The notes under the pieces were generated by a model. It was not told the DNA's origin. It saw only the letters and a list, made by a program, of their open reading frames with translations, and made no database searches. DNA of 64,000 nt, from positions 682,001-746,000 of the forward strand of contig SRSI01000046.1 in the NCBI GenBank assembly GCA_005656395.1. Direction: 5' to 3'. The DNA is from Strongyloides papillosus (Eukaryota > Nematoda > Chromadorea > Rhabditida > Strongyloididae). This document shows, piece by piece, positions 1 through 9,526 of the stretch. The position numbers and the translations under genes are program-made. The first letter of the stretch is position 1. Every line of letters begins with the position of its first letter.

Positions 1-204
1 TGATATGATAGACTGTTTTTATCATAGCTTCAAAAGTTTTAATAAAGCCATTGCACAAGCAATCTGTTAACAAGTACTTTGATCTCGTATAATGTAGACA
101 TATGCCTTTTTTATCAATACTCTTTTTCTAAAATCATAAAACTGTTTCCTCCATTGGTTATTGCTAAAAAGGATTAACAGGCGGCATAACGAAAATATTT
201 TTTT

Positions 205-1705
205 CTGTTCACACAAAACCTAAACATTTCTTTTCGACCGAAAATGCTCAGAATGCTTCAAAATCCAGGTGATGTTAAAATAACCGACCATTCAAAATGG
301 GGTAGGCGACAGGTTACATTCTAAGTCATTTTTTATGCTATTGTTGTACACATTTTGCATACATATTTTTATATCATTTTGTGTATAAATTGAACTTTGT
401 TTTGCAAATACATTTCTACCTCGTTTTGTATATGCAAAATGAGCTTGAGTTTAGCCTGTAGTTTTATCTATCTTAAATGTTTTTTAGACTTCTATTTTTT
501 TAGTAATTGACCCTGTTTTGAAGTTATTACAAATTTTTATTTGTTTATTTACCTATTTTATACTATTTCACAGACTTATTAATGTTTTTACACAAATTTG
601 AAAGTTGATACTAAAAGGTAATAACAAATATAAAATAATAAAGGAAAAAATAACGGCATCAGTTTTAAAAAACACATACTCTTATGTATTTTTACATCAT
701 TACATTTACTTTAAAACAGTAGAAATTATTTTACTAGTCTTATAGATCTGATGAATATCAAGTACAATAATATTAATAATAATTAATTGGATTGTTTCAC
801 CTGTTGAAGTCTCCCACCAAATTAGACATACTTATAAAGTTTAATTTGATATAAACGCGATGGACCACTGTTACTGTGAAATTCAACATTTTTAGTTTTA
901 GTTAATGATCTTATAAAATTAATAACATTTGGAACTTTTTTGTATTGATACAAAACTAAGATCGTAATATGTTAACATAAAAGAAATTTCGCAACCACTT
1001 ATTACTACAACAATTTTAGGCATTAAATGTTGCATGGTTATCATATATAGTAAGGAATTATGATTATTAACAGTTTTAGATGGTGATTTTATGTGTGTAT
1101 GAAATTTTAAAAAATCACTAGGAAACTCTTAATTGTTAGTTGATTGAAGAGAATCAAGAGTGTATTGCAAATAACGTGGTTTTTAGTGAACATTGTGAGA
1201 AAAACTCACTTATTGTAAAGTTTATTCTTAAGATAATATGAATGTTTTTTTACTTTGTTTGCTTTTAATATTTTTAACAGAATAGTTAAAAAAAACTTTT
1301 AAAATATCTATCATTTATTTTTGTTTGTTTTGTTTTCTTATCAATATTAAGTAGTGATGCCATATTCTATCGATAGAGAATAAATATTTCTATCAACTTA
1401 CCGAAAAAAAAGTTTTAAAAATCTTTTAATTTAACATAATACGTGAGAATGTATGAAAGTTACAAACTGGTACTAAACCATAGGCTACATTCTAACCAAT
1501 TTTGGATGTACATTCTACTTCATTTTGAACACACATTCTAACTCGTTTTGTATATGCAAAATGAGATATAATGTACATGCAAAACGAGCTACAATGTGTT
1601 TGCAAGACGGGTAAAAACCGAGGCACCAAAATACTATCGAATATAGCCCTTTTTTTATATAAATCGTATTGGTTTTAAAGACATGTTCAGGTTTTGTGTG
1701 TATAC
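205..1705. repeat. Element with inverted ends (putative degraded DNA transposon)
   Basis: The reverse complement of about 205-226 matches about 1684-1704 at 16 of 17 positions in the core (TGTTyAGGTTTTGTGTG). The reverse complement of about 398-430 aligns with about 1580-1610. A 24-nt near-palindrome centred on TTTTGTATATGCAAAA occurs exactly at 420-443 and 1542-1565, with degenerate copies around both ends. There is no open reading frame of note inside; the 69-codon minus-strand frame at 1515-1724 lies within the repeat and is not counted as a gene. It is best read as a non-autonomous or decayed DNA element of about 1.5 kb. Its exact ends and any target-site duplication are not resolved. Confidence 0.45.
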
Positions 1706-1719
1706 TTAAAAAAACTATT

Positions 1720-2290
1720 CTCAATTTGATGTTGTTCTTAATGTTTTATAGAAAAATTATCATATCCCAGAAAAATATTTTTTGAATGCTGGTTAATTAA
1801 CTTCGTCAATATATCGTGTAACTTTATACTAGCATTCATTAATATTTTAACATGTATAATAGAATATTCATAAATATATTCAAAATTAATTATATCTAAT
1901 GTTTTTTACATTGATCTTCACAGAAAAATTTTTGTGACAAAAATCTTCTAACAAATTTTGTGACAATATGTCACAGATTTTTTTTTGTGACGATTTGTCA
2001 CAATTCTAGTTGTGACATATAGTCACAAAAAAATTCATGTCATAAATATCTCTCTGTGTTCAAAAATCTATCTATACCTCATGAATCTTCGAAAAGACTT
2101 CAATGGAATTAGTTTCAGTCGATGGATCATGAAACATTACCCCACGATCATTCATTTACATAGATATTTTACATATAAATAACCGTTAAAAACTATAAAA
2201 AATACTCAAAATTATAGTTTTACATTGTATATTATGAATATAAAGATTATGAGCGAGCGAAATGAATTAGATCTACTTTCATGATAATTT
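1720..2290 (+). repeat. Dispersed repeat, copy 1
   Basis: This stretch aligns in the same orientation with 34640-35022 over most of its length. Shared anchors include TGTTCTTAATG near its start, CTCATGAATCTT in the middle and GATCTACT at its end. Relative to copy 2 it holds about 195 extra bases (about 1875-2071) that carry a palindrome array. There is no coding capacity. The family is unknown to me. Confidence 0.7.
1959..2027. repeat. Array of three TGTGAC-N5-GTCACA palindromes
   Basis: Three 17-bp interrupted palindromes, each TGTGAC then 5 bp then GTCACA, start at 1959, 1986 and 2011, so they are spaced 27 and 25 bp apart. A half-site TTTGTGACA lies upstream at about 1931. The whole array sits in the segment present in repeat copy 1 and missing from copy 2. 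It could be a protein-binding array, the sub-repeats of a small mobile element, or a fold-back structure. Confidence 0.6.
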
Positions 2291-2721
2291 AAAAATATGT
2301 AGAAAAAATGTCAAGCTTTAATTATGGACATAAATTGCAATTATAGCTTTTTAAATATAAATGTTACTTTAATTTGATCTTTTGAAACCGCACCTAAAAT
2401 TTGATAATCTATAACTCCATATAAATCTAAATTTTTATATGAGATCTATAAATAATGATTTTATGTTTCATACCTACAAAATGAATATAAGATCAGGTTT
2501 AAGGATGAAGAAAGTATTAATTTGAAAATGTTTAGAGTCTTTCGTGGACCATCCTGTACATACATGTTCTGCCGTCTTTTGTATTTCCATTTTTCACGAT
2601 TAATAAAAAAATGTTACTTTAAATTGTGTTGTCATGATAATTGAATGTTATCAATTCTTATACTTATAATTTGTATAATATCAATTTGTAATATTTTCTA
2701 AACTAAATTTCTTTTTGCTAA

Positions 2722-2838
2722 AACAAAGATACAGTTAAAGGGCATTTACAATTTTGCATACTTTACGAGTTTCAACTAGAATATATTGCAGCACCAGGAA
2801 TTTATGTAGATAATTGGGATATATATAGTGGATGGTAG
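2722..2838 (+). pseudogene. Decayed ISXO2/Merlin-like transposase fragment
   Basis: A 38-codon open stretch ends at a TAG (2836-2838). Its second half reads YIAAPGIYVDNWDIYSGW, which resembles the segment around the second catalytic Asp of ISXO2-like (IS1595/Merlin) DDE transposases, where the usual pattern is a Pro-Gly turn followed by T/V-D-x-W-x-x-Y-x-G. The frame is closed on both sides and no complete transposase can be read, so it would be a relic. The match is short and made by eye, so the identification is tentative. Confidence 0.3.
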
Positions 2839-3815
2839 AAGAGTGCGAGGATGATTCTTTTTGTTTCGAGCTACAAATTAAATTTTTTAGTGAAAAACTG
2901 GTTACTGATATAACACCGACTTTTAATAAAGTTTTTTTGACTTCTTTGCTCCATGATGAGTCTTATGTATTTATTAGAGGAAATAATTGAGATGGTTGAG
3001 AAGAATCATGGATAAATAGCTCCCCGAATAAGAAGCCTTGAATATATTAAAAAGGTAAGCCAATGGATGACCAATGATTTAACTGAAAGTCTTCTGGTTA
3101 ATTGAAAAAGATTTTTCTTCAATCTATTGAAGCAAAAAGATATACCCTTTTAATTTTTTTATTTAAAAACGTCAAAAATATGAGATAAGCTAATAATAAT
3201 TACCGTGTTTTTACCAATAAAATTGATTTTTTAAGTTTTTAGAAATCCAATTTCAATCGCCATATTTTATCATATCTCTGTTTTAGTAAAAATAAATATT
3301 TGCGTTTAGAAAAATGTTTAATTTTGAAAAAAAATATTTATGATATATAAAGTTATGTTTGAATAATGATTACTTATTTTGTAAGTTTAAAATTTTATGG
3401 TTTAAAATACTGATCAAATACATAATGATTTTTACCAATAATAAGATTCATCATCATCCAAATACATTTTCAAAATATTTTTAAAAAATTTTTAAATGCC
3501 TATGACCTTATGTGTCAATTTTTAAGTAAATAATTTGCAAAAAAAACTGATAGTACTGATTATTATTGATACAAAATTAACAAATATAATTTTTATATTT
3601 GTTCTTTTTCAAAAGGTATAAAATATATTTTAGTTCATTGACTACATCTATTTTGATTTTTTAAGGTTTTGGCAATTTATAAAAATAGTATATAGAAGTT
3701 TTTTAAATTTTAACTGTTTAACACAAAATGAATTAAAAAGTTCATAGTAAATAAAAATATTGCAAGTAATTATTATTTTATTTAATAACTTATTACACCA
3801 TGAAATGTACAAAAA
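2839..3815. other. AT-rich intergenic DNA
   Basis: No gene is seen. The first ~220 bases after the transposase-like fragment are less AT-rich and include an open stretch of about 45 codons (roughly 2850-2990) that could be more of the same relic. The rest is low-complexity A/T sequence that runs into the 3' end of the rhomboid gene. Confidence 0.4.
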
Positions 3816-4933
3816 TTAATCAACTTTTTTAAATATATGTCTTTGGAAACTGAAAACATCCATATAGTTGAGGAATAAAATTACAATATAAACTAAGTGA
3901 AGAGAAAAAAGTATCCATTTAGTAACTATTTCCGTTTTAGTAACTCTTAAATTTTTTAGTAATATAACTCCCATACATAAACCTGCAATTGCTCCACCAA
4001 GATGTGACATATCGCTAATTCCATGATTTGGTTCTGTTACGTTAGCATATACAGATATTCCAACAAATCCTGCAGTAAATAATGTTAGGAATGCTAAACG
4101 AAACCATTTCAATTCCATTTCTTTCCAATTAATAAATAAATTTGCTATATGGCATGCCATTAAAGCTGAAGCTGCACCACTACATCCAATTAACCCCCAC
4201 TTGGGATCATATGCGAAATGTAATAAAGCTCCGCCAATGGCACCTATTGCATAAAGTATTCCTAGACGTAGTGATCCATGGACCAATTCCAATGGTAAAC
4301 CAAAAATAATCAAGGTAACAAGATTATTAATTAAATGTGAAAGGTTGGAGTGAATCAAAGAATAAGTAAATAATCTCCAAACATCATGATTTGGATATGG
4401 TAATAAAATAAGTGGATTTTTAGATAAGTTTTGACTATCGTAGAAAATAAAAAATCCAATGTTAATCAAACATATAAAAACAATAAATAATGGTGGTGGA
4501 CATAAAGAATATTGATGAAGGTAACTTATTTTTTGTTCATTTTGATGTGGAGGTAAAACAAATCTTGAGGAATAAAATAATGCTTGTTTATAGTAATCAT
4601 TTTTTGCCTTAGCCATTAGCATACAAAATTCAACAATATCAATATAGTCGTCCTTATTCCGATCAACAGAATCAACTAACGTTTGAAATTCTTTTGCTTT
4701 TAAGTTTAAGTAATGTTTACGATACAATCTTCTTTTTAATGCATTTTTTGGTATTTTTCCAGTTTTTTCTTTATCAAGCTAAAAGTTAAAAATATTTTAT
4801 TATCAAAAGATTTATTTACCTCGTTAAATATTTGTAGCCATTCTAGTTTTTCTCCATTATTTTCTTGTTCGAAAGAAAAAGTTTGAATTTGACTTTCTTC
4901 ATCATCGTTGCCATTCATTAAGGAGGTAACCAT
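3816..4933 (-). CDS. EF-hand rhomboid-family intramembrane serine protease
   Basis: Two exons, 4820-4933 and 3816-4778, are joined across a short GT-AG intron (4779-4819) and give 358 residues. Rhomboids cleave membrane proteins within the lipid bilayer. The predicted protein starts with a degenerate EF-hand at about 40-51 that is split by the intron. A canonical Ca-binding loop follows at 77-88 (D-x-N-x-D-x-Y-x-D-x-x-E). Then come the rhomboid WR motif (172-173), the HxxxxHxxxN motif (181-190), the GCSG serine motif (Ser238) and the catalytic His297 in SHLGG. All key residues are present, so an active protease is likely. The layout matches the animal RHBDL1-3/Drosophila rhomboid-4 group with N-terminal EF-hands. 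An AG about 15 bases upstream of the ATG could be a trans-splice acceptor or the edge of an earlier exon, so the N-terminus is less certain. Confidence 0.88.
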
Positions 4934-6559
4934 TGCAGGAATTATATACTAAAAAAAAATATTTAATTATATATTAAAATCAATATATTATATATAGATA
5001 ATCTAAAATAAAGTTTTATAAATATAAGAAAAAAAGAGAAATTTTTTGAATAGACAAATTATATAAATATAAAAGACGTCCTATCTCAACATTTTAGAAT
5101 GAAGGTTAAAGTGGAATTACCTACGAGTAATATTTGAAATATGTAAGTAACTTAAAAAGTAGGGAACATGATAGTTTTTATAATTACTCATCATTAAACA
5201 AATCCTCTAAAATATAATATTATGACGCTTATTTATTTCTTAAGATAAACACAAATAAAATATCATGAAAAGATTAAAGGTAACAATAGTTTATAAACCA
5301 TAATATATTTATATAATATTATACAATCCATTGACTTGATATAATAACTCTTTTATAACATTTTTCAATTTATTAATATAACTATAAAAGAAGATGTTAT
5401 CTTGAATAAAAGTAAATTACTTCATTTAAATCAATAAACAATGCACCTTAGATTTAAATAATTTTAAAACTAATGAAAAGAATTTTCATTTAATTATTTA
5501 ATGTGTTTATAAAGGCCTTTGTATTATAAAGCAATAACTATTTTTGGAATAATCAGCCGCAAATCATTAATATTAAACATTTACAAAAAAAACTACAATA
5601 AAAAATAAAGAAATAATTGAATGTTTTGATTTCACAAAATATATAGTTATAATAACATTAAAATTATACTTTGGATTGTAATACTCAAAGTATAGTAATA
5701 AAGAATTTTAAAAGCATGTGACCAATGCATTAGATAAAAGTTTACTATAAAAGTCTTGTATTCACATCAAAATAGTTTTCTTTAATTTTGCAACTAATTC
5801 TTACTTAAACAATATCATTTGTACTATTTATACTACATCTTTGGATAATTTTTTAAAGAATATAAAATCTACAAAATTGAAAAGAAATTATAAAAATTAA
5901 AACTATAACACACATATTGAGATTTCACTAAGCTGTATTTGTTCAAATAATTTTTCTAGGTTTAGTTAAATTACGTCATTTTCAAGAATATTTGTATATA
6001 TAGTAATTTTTTTCCAACTAAGTTAAAAGTGCATTATTTGTTGATAAAAAAACTGTTATAATTATGTGAAAAGTCTGAGATAACACTCCATAGTAATTTA
6101 TAAAGCATATCAATTTTTTATTTACTGTGTAATTTTTATTCAGATACCAAATATTATATCAATATGCATTCCTTTTTTTGTTTATACAGAGATTAAAGTG
6201 TTTTCATTATAAAATAGTATAATGACATTTTTTTCATAGTTTATTTCACAATTAATGTGTAACTTTCCAAGTACTTTTATATCTTTATAGTTATTACATA
6301 TATTTTTTATACACAACATTGAAAGTTATTGTCCTTAGAATGAAAATATACAGACAAAAATTTCGTCATATTTTCTATATAAATATTTTGCAAAAATAAA
6401 TTAATCCAAATCAAAATTATTTCAAAATTTTTACTCACAAATATTTTGAAATGTATCAAAATATTTACAAAATGACTAAAGAAATAAAAAGTGTGGAGTT
6501 ATTTATTTACAAAGCCCATATTAACAGATAAAAACACTGATCCTTTTAAAACAAAAATT
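4934..6559. other. AT-rich intergenic DNA
   Basis: About 1.6 kb between the head of the rhomboid gene and the tail of YJU2. No open frame, RNA gene or clear repeat was seen. It presumably contains the rhomboid promoter and the YJU2 3' UTR. Confidence 0.5.
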
Positions 6560-7423
6560 TTATTTCTTCTTTTTAATTTTAACAAAGTTTTTCAATGCTG
6601 AAAGTTTATCTTCTTGGGCATTGCGTTTCTGCCCTATTAAAAATGGTTTATTTGTACCCATTACTACGGGTAATGGTGCCTTAAATTCATCATCGCTACT
6701 TTCATCACTATCAGTTATCTCCCCTACAACCTCCTCAACAATTTTTGTGGATGATGATGATTCACCTTTATTTCCAAATAAAGAATCTAGTAATTCTTCA
6801 TCCTCCTTCTCTTGAGCTTTCACATCATCTGCTATTGAAGAGGCTTTCTGTTCAATGAGATCATCCAAATTTAAGTTAATATTTCTCCTATTAGTTTCTT
6901 GTAATTCTTCTAACTCATTCAAAGCATCCATCTCTGCTTTACTCTGTTGAGTTCTTTTCTCAAGCATTTTCATTGGATCATTTTTCTCAGCTTCTTCTTT
7001 TTCTTCTTCTGCTTTTTTTTGATCTTGATATAGTTTATATGCCTCAAACAGCCTCGTTGCACCACTTTCAGCTGTATAATCTGTATTTTCTAAATCTGTT
7101 TTGAATTTAATCTCCGCCAAACAATTGGGACATCTACAATTAAATGTTATATAACTATAAAAAAAATAAAAATTAACATACCTAAAGGTAAATCTAAAAA
7201 TTTTTAAACCTAAATAATCTTCTCCATGAGCTGTTTCTCTTTTCATATTGAATTTCTTTCCTTTGTAAATGTATTCATTACAAGTATTACATTGCATATT
7301 GAAAGGTGTCATAACACGTTGTATAAAATAAGATGCCTTTTTTGTTCTTATCTTAGGAACCTTTGATCCATCGAAATCAGGTGGATAGTATTTTTGAAAA
7401 ACTTTTCTTTCTGTTCCAGTCAT
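6560..7423 (-). CDS. yju2: YJU2/CCDC94 pre-mRNA splicing factor
   Basis: Two exons, 7182-7423 and 6560-7133, flank a 48-bp intron (7134-7181; GTATGT...TTGTAG) and encode 271 residues. The intron is a multiple of three and lacks stops, so a naive reading runs through it. Removing it restores FRFTFRCPNCLAEI, which matches the conserved family core. YJU2 joins the spliceosome around catalytic activation and promotes the first transesterification step. The N-terminal CWC16-type domain shows a Cys pair (CNTC) and a second pair (CPNC) that fit a zinc site. It is followed by the conserved NTDY segment, a charged coiled-coil region and a Lys-rich C-terminus ending KIKKKK. The ATG lies in the MTGTERK context typical of the family. 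Confidence 0.93.
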   Translation of the reverse strand: MTGTERKVFQKYYPPDFDGSKVPKIRTKKASYFIQRVMTPFNMQCNTCNEYIYKGKKFNMKRETAHGEDYLGLKIFRFTFRYVNFYFFYSYITFNCRCPNCLAEIKFKTDLENTDYTAESGATRLFEAYKLYQDQKKAEEEKEEAEKNDPMKMLEKRTQQSKAEMDALNELEELQETNRRNINLNLDDLIEQKASSIADDVKAQEKEDEELLDSLFGNKGESSSSTKIVEEVVGEITDSDESSDDEFKAPLPVVMGTNKPFLIGQKRNAQEDKLSALKNFVKIKKKK

Positions 7424-8035
7424 TATTTAGTAGGTATAGAAAATATCAGATGTGCTTTGTTTAGTAGTGGAAGACATAACTCCAATTTGTTGCAATATTT
7501 CTCACCAAGATAATCTTGTCTTATCATCTACTATTTAAATTATCAAATTTACTGGACTTTTTAATTATAGTATGGATTTGTTAAAGTACAACGAATTTTT
7601 GATTATTTTATCCATATAGATTTCACTTTTTTTTCAAATACAAACTACCATATTCAGTCTTAGTATTTTATGGTAAAAGAAAATAATTTCTTAATAAAAA
7701 AGTAGGTGTTTATCTCAAAATAATTTAAACAGGAAGTATTAATTTAATTTATTGATGACTTGCAAAAATTTTGACTGATTAATGATTAAAATAATTAGTT
7801 AGATTTTTTGAAATTTTCTTTCTTGCAAATTTCTGAAATTGTGCGTGTTCAGAAAATCACCAACTTGAAGATCATTATTTAAATGTAAAATTTTGTTTAT
7901 ATTATTATAAATAAAGAACAAGGTACTTTCAATTTTATTATGAATTAAATGATAAAAAAATTAGAATCTTTAAATAGACTATTTTATCTTTTCAACATTT
8001 TCATGTAAAATTTTATAAAAAAATAAACAAGTTAT
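7424..8035. other. Intergenic DNA between YJU2 and the BPI/LBP gene
   Basis: About 600 bases, AT-rich. It holds the presumed YJU2 promoter and the 3' UTR of the BPI/LBP gene. No gene was seen. Confidence 0.5.
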
Positions 8036-9526
8036 CTAAAGTGCAAGGTGAAAATCAGCACAGACTGAGAGTAATTCACTTCCAAATATAAATTGAGGAT
8101 TTATAATATTTATATGGTCAATTTTTGGAAGTGGGATTCCCTCCTTCAAAATATTATCAGCTATTCCAACAATAAGATATTTTATAGCTTCATCAATAAT
8201 CTTTTGTATTGTGTTTGTTCCGATTGGTCCAATTGCACTATTTTTTACTTCAAAATGATACTCATACAATTCAACATCACCTGTTATAACCCAATTATTT
8301 ATCTGTAAGTCACTTTCTAGCAAAATACCAACATCCATGTATAAATCAAAGAGCGACATACTAAAACCATCTGGAGTAACGATTTGGAAGTTTCCATTTC
8401 CAGTTGCATTAACATAAATACCGCTAGAATTAAAATGAAACCCTGGAAAAGCAATAGAACTGCAGTCAATTGCAACTGACTTTCCGGCTTGGCAATTTTT
8501 CTTTATTTCCGGAATTAATTCTCCAATACAAAGACCATCACTACAAGTACATTGGAAAAAGTTTCTTATGTTTTGTGGAAATAATTTTAAAATATTATCA
8601 TCAATCATAAAATGACTGAGTTTTGAAAGTTCAAATGCATAGGCTGCTGAACCCAAAACACGATCACCATCAAAATCAAAACATAGATACTTATTTGTTT
8701 TGTATGGATGAATAACATTATTTGGTTTTGGAATTTTAGGATCATTTTGATGTCCTTCATAATATATAAGGCCTTCTATTGGAATTGTAAAACTAACTGC
8801 TGATGATTCTGGATTTGATGTTAGAGCATAATCTATATGAAAGCCTTCAAGAGTTCCTGTTAACCCAACATCTAACGGGAATGACCCTAAAATTTTATTA
8901 CCTTGATCACTTTCAACTTTTTCAATCTCTTGACATATAACTTCTTCTATTTTTCCTTTAAAATGTTTCTCAATCTCTTTTCTAAATAAATCAATAATGT
9001 CATCAAGTAAATTTCCGTGGAACTTAATATCAAATACCCCAAAGTTAGCTGTACAACCAGAATTTGAAAGATTTGGATGACCATTAAGAGATGAGATACC
9101 AACAGAAGCATCAACAGAGGTACTTCCAATTGTAACATCAACAGTTCCTGATTTACTTACATGAATAAACCCTTCTTTAATTTTTACTTGATAATGAGCT
9201 GACATTTTTCCTGATATTCCCTGTAAATTGATACCAAGTTTATCAGGTGGAGAGAATTGAATAACATTTGAAGATTTAGGAATATTAAATTCTTCAATTT
9301 TGATTTCGGATAAATGGTATGTGAATTTAAGGAATCCTTCAATATCAGGTATATTAACTTTACTGATTATAGAATTTAAGTAGTCAATTGCAACACCAGC
9401 CATATAATTTAGGCCAACACTACTGAATTGAATCTGTGCACCAGGAATTGTATTTCCATTAACATTTCTTAAATTAAGCGCTAGAAATATTGTTAAAAAA
9501 ACACCTAATAACCTTGAATAAATCAT
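8036..9526 (-). CDS. Secreted BPI/LBP-family lipid-binding protein
   Basis: A single uninterrupted exon encodes 496 residues. The ATG at 9524-9526 is preferred to an upstream TTG because it begins a typical signal peptide (a hydrophobic run through LTIFLALNL). The mature start, NTIPGAQIQFSSVGLNYMAGVA, resembles the first beta-barrel strand region of bactericidal/permeability-increasing protein, LPS-binding protein and CETP. Later segments fit the family's two-barrel fold, including GLIYYEGH near the middle and a second barrel with paired cysteines (CTCSDGLC). In vertebrates the family binds LPS or lipids; in nematodes the role is not settled, so lipid binding is inferred and the ligand is not. 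The lack of introns over 1.5 kb is notable but not unusual for this genome. Confidence 0.8.
   Translation of the reverse strand: MIYSRLLGVFLTIFLALNLRNVNGNTIPGAQIQFSSVGLNYMAGVAIDYLNSIISKVNIPDIEGFLKFTYHLSEIKIEEFNIPKSSNVIQFSPPDKLGINLQGISGKMSAHYQVKIKEGFIHVSKSGTVDVTIGSTSVDASVGISSLNGHPNLSNSGCTANFGVFDIKFHGNLLDDIIDLFRKEIEKHFKGKIEEVICQEIEKVESDQGNKILGSFPLDVGLTGTLEGFHIDYALTSNPESSAVSFTIPIEGLIYYEGHQNDPKIPKPNNVIHPYKTNKYLCFDFDGDRVLGSAAYAFELSKLSHFMIDDNILKLFPQNIRNFFQCTCSDGLCIGELIPEIKKNCQAGKSVAIDCSSIAFPGFHFNSSGIYVNATGNGNFQIVTPDGFSMSLFDLYMDVGILLESDLQINNWVITGDVELYEYHFEVKNSAIGPIGTNTIQKIIDEAIKYLIVGIADNILKEGIPLPKIDHINIINPQFIFGSELLSVCADFHLAL

Noticed and set aside
1515..1724. 69-codon minus-strand open frame
   Set aside because: It lies in the inverted-end repeat and has no domain; chance frame in a repeat.
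6621..6815. Plus-strand open frame within YJU2
   Set aside because: Shadow of the Ser/Asp-rich YJU2 C-terminus read on the opposite strand.
8947..9141. Leu-rich minus-strand frame inside the BPI/LBP gene
   Set aside because: Alternative frame of the real coding sequence; composition is a by-product.
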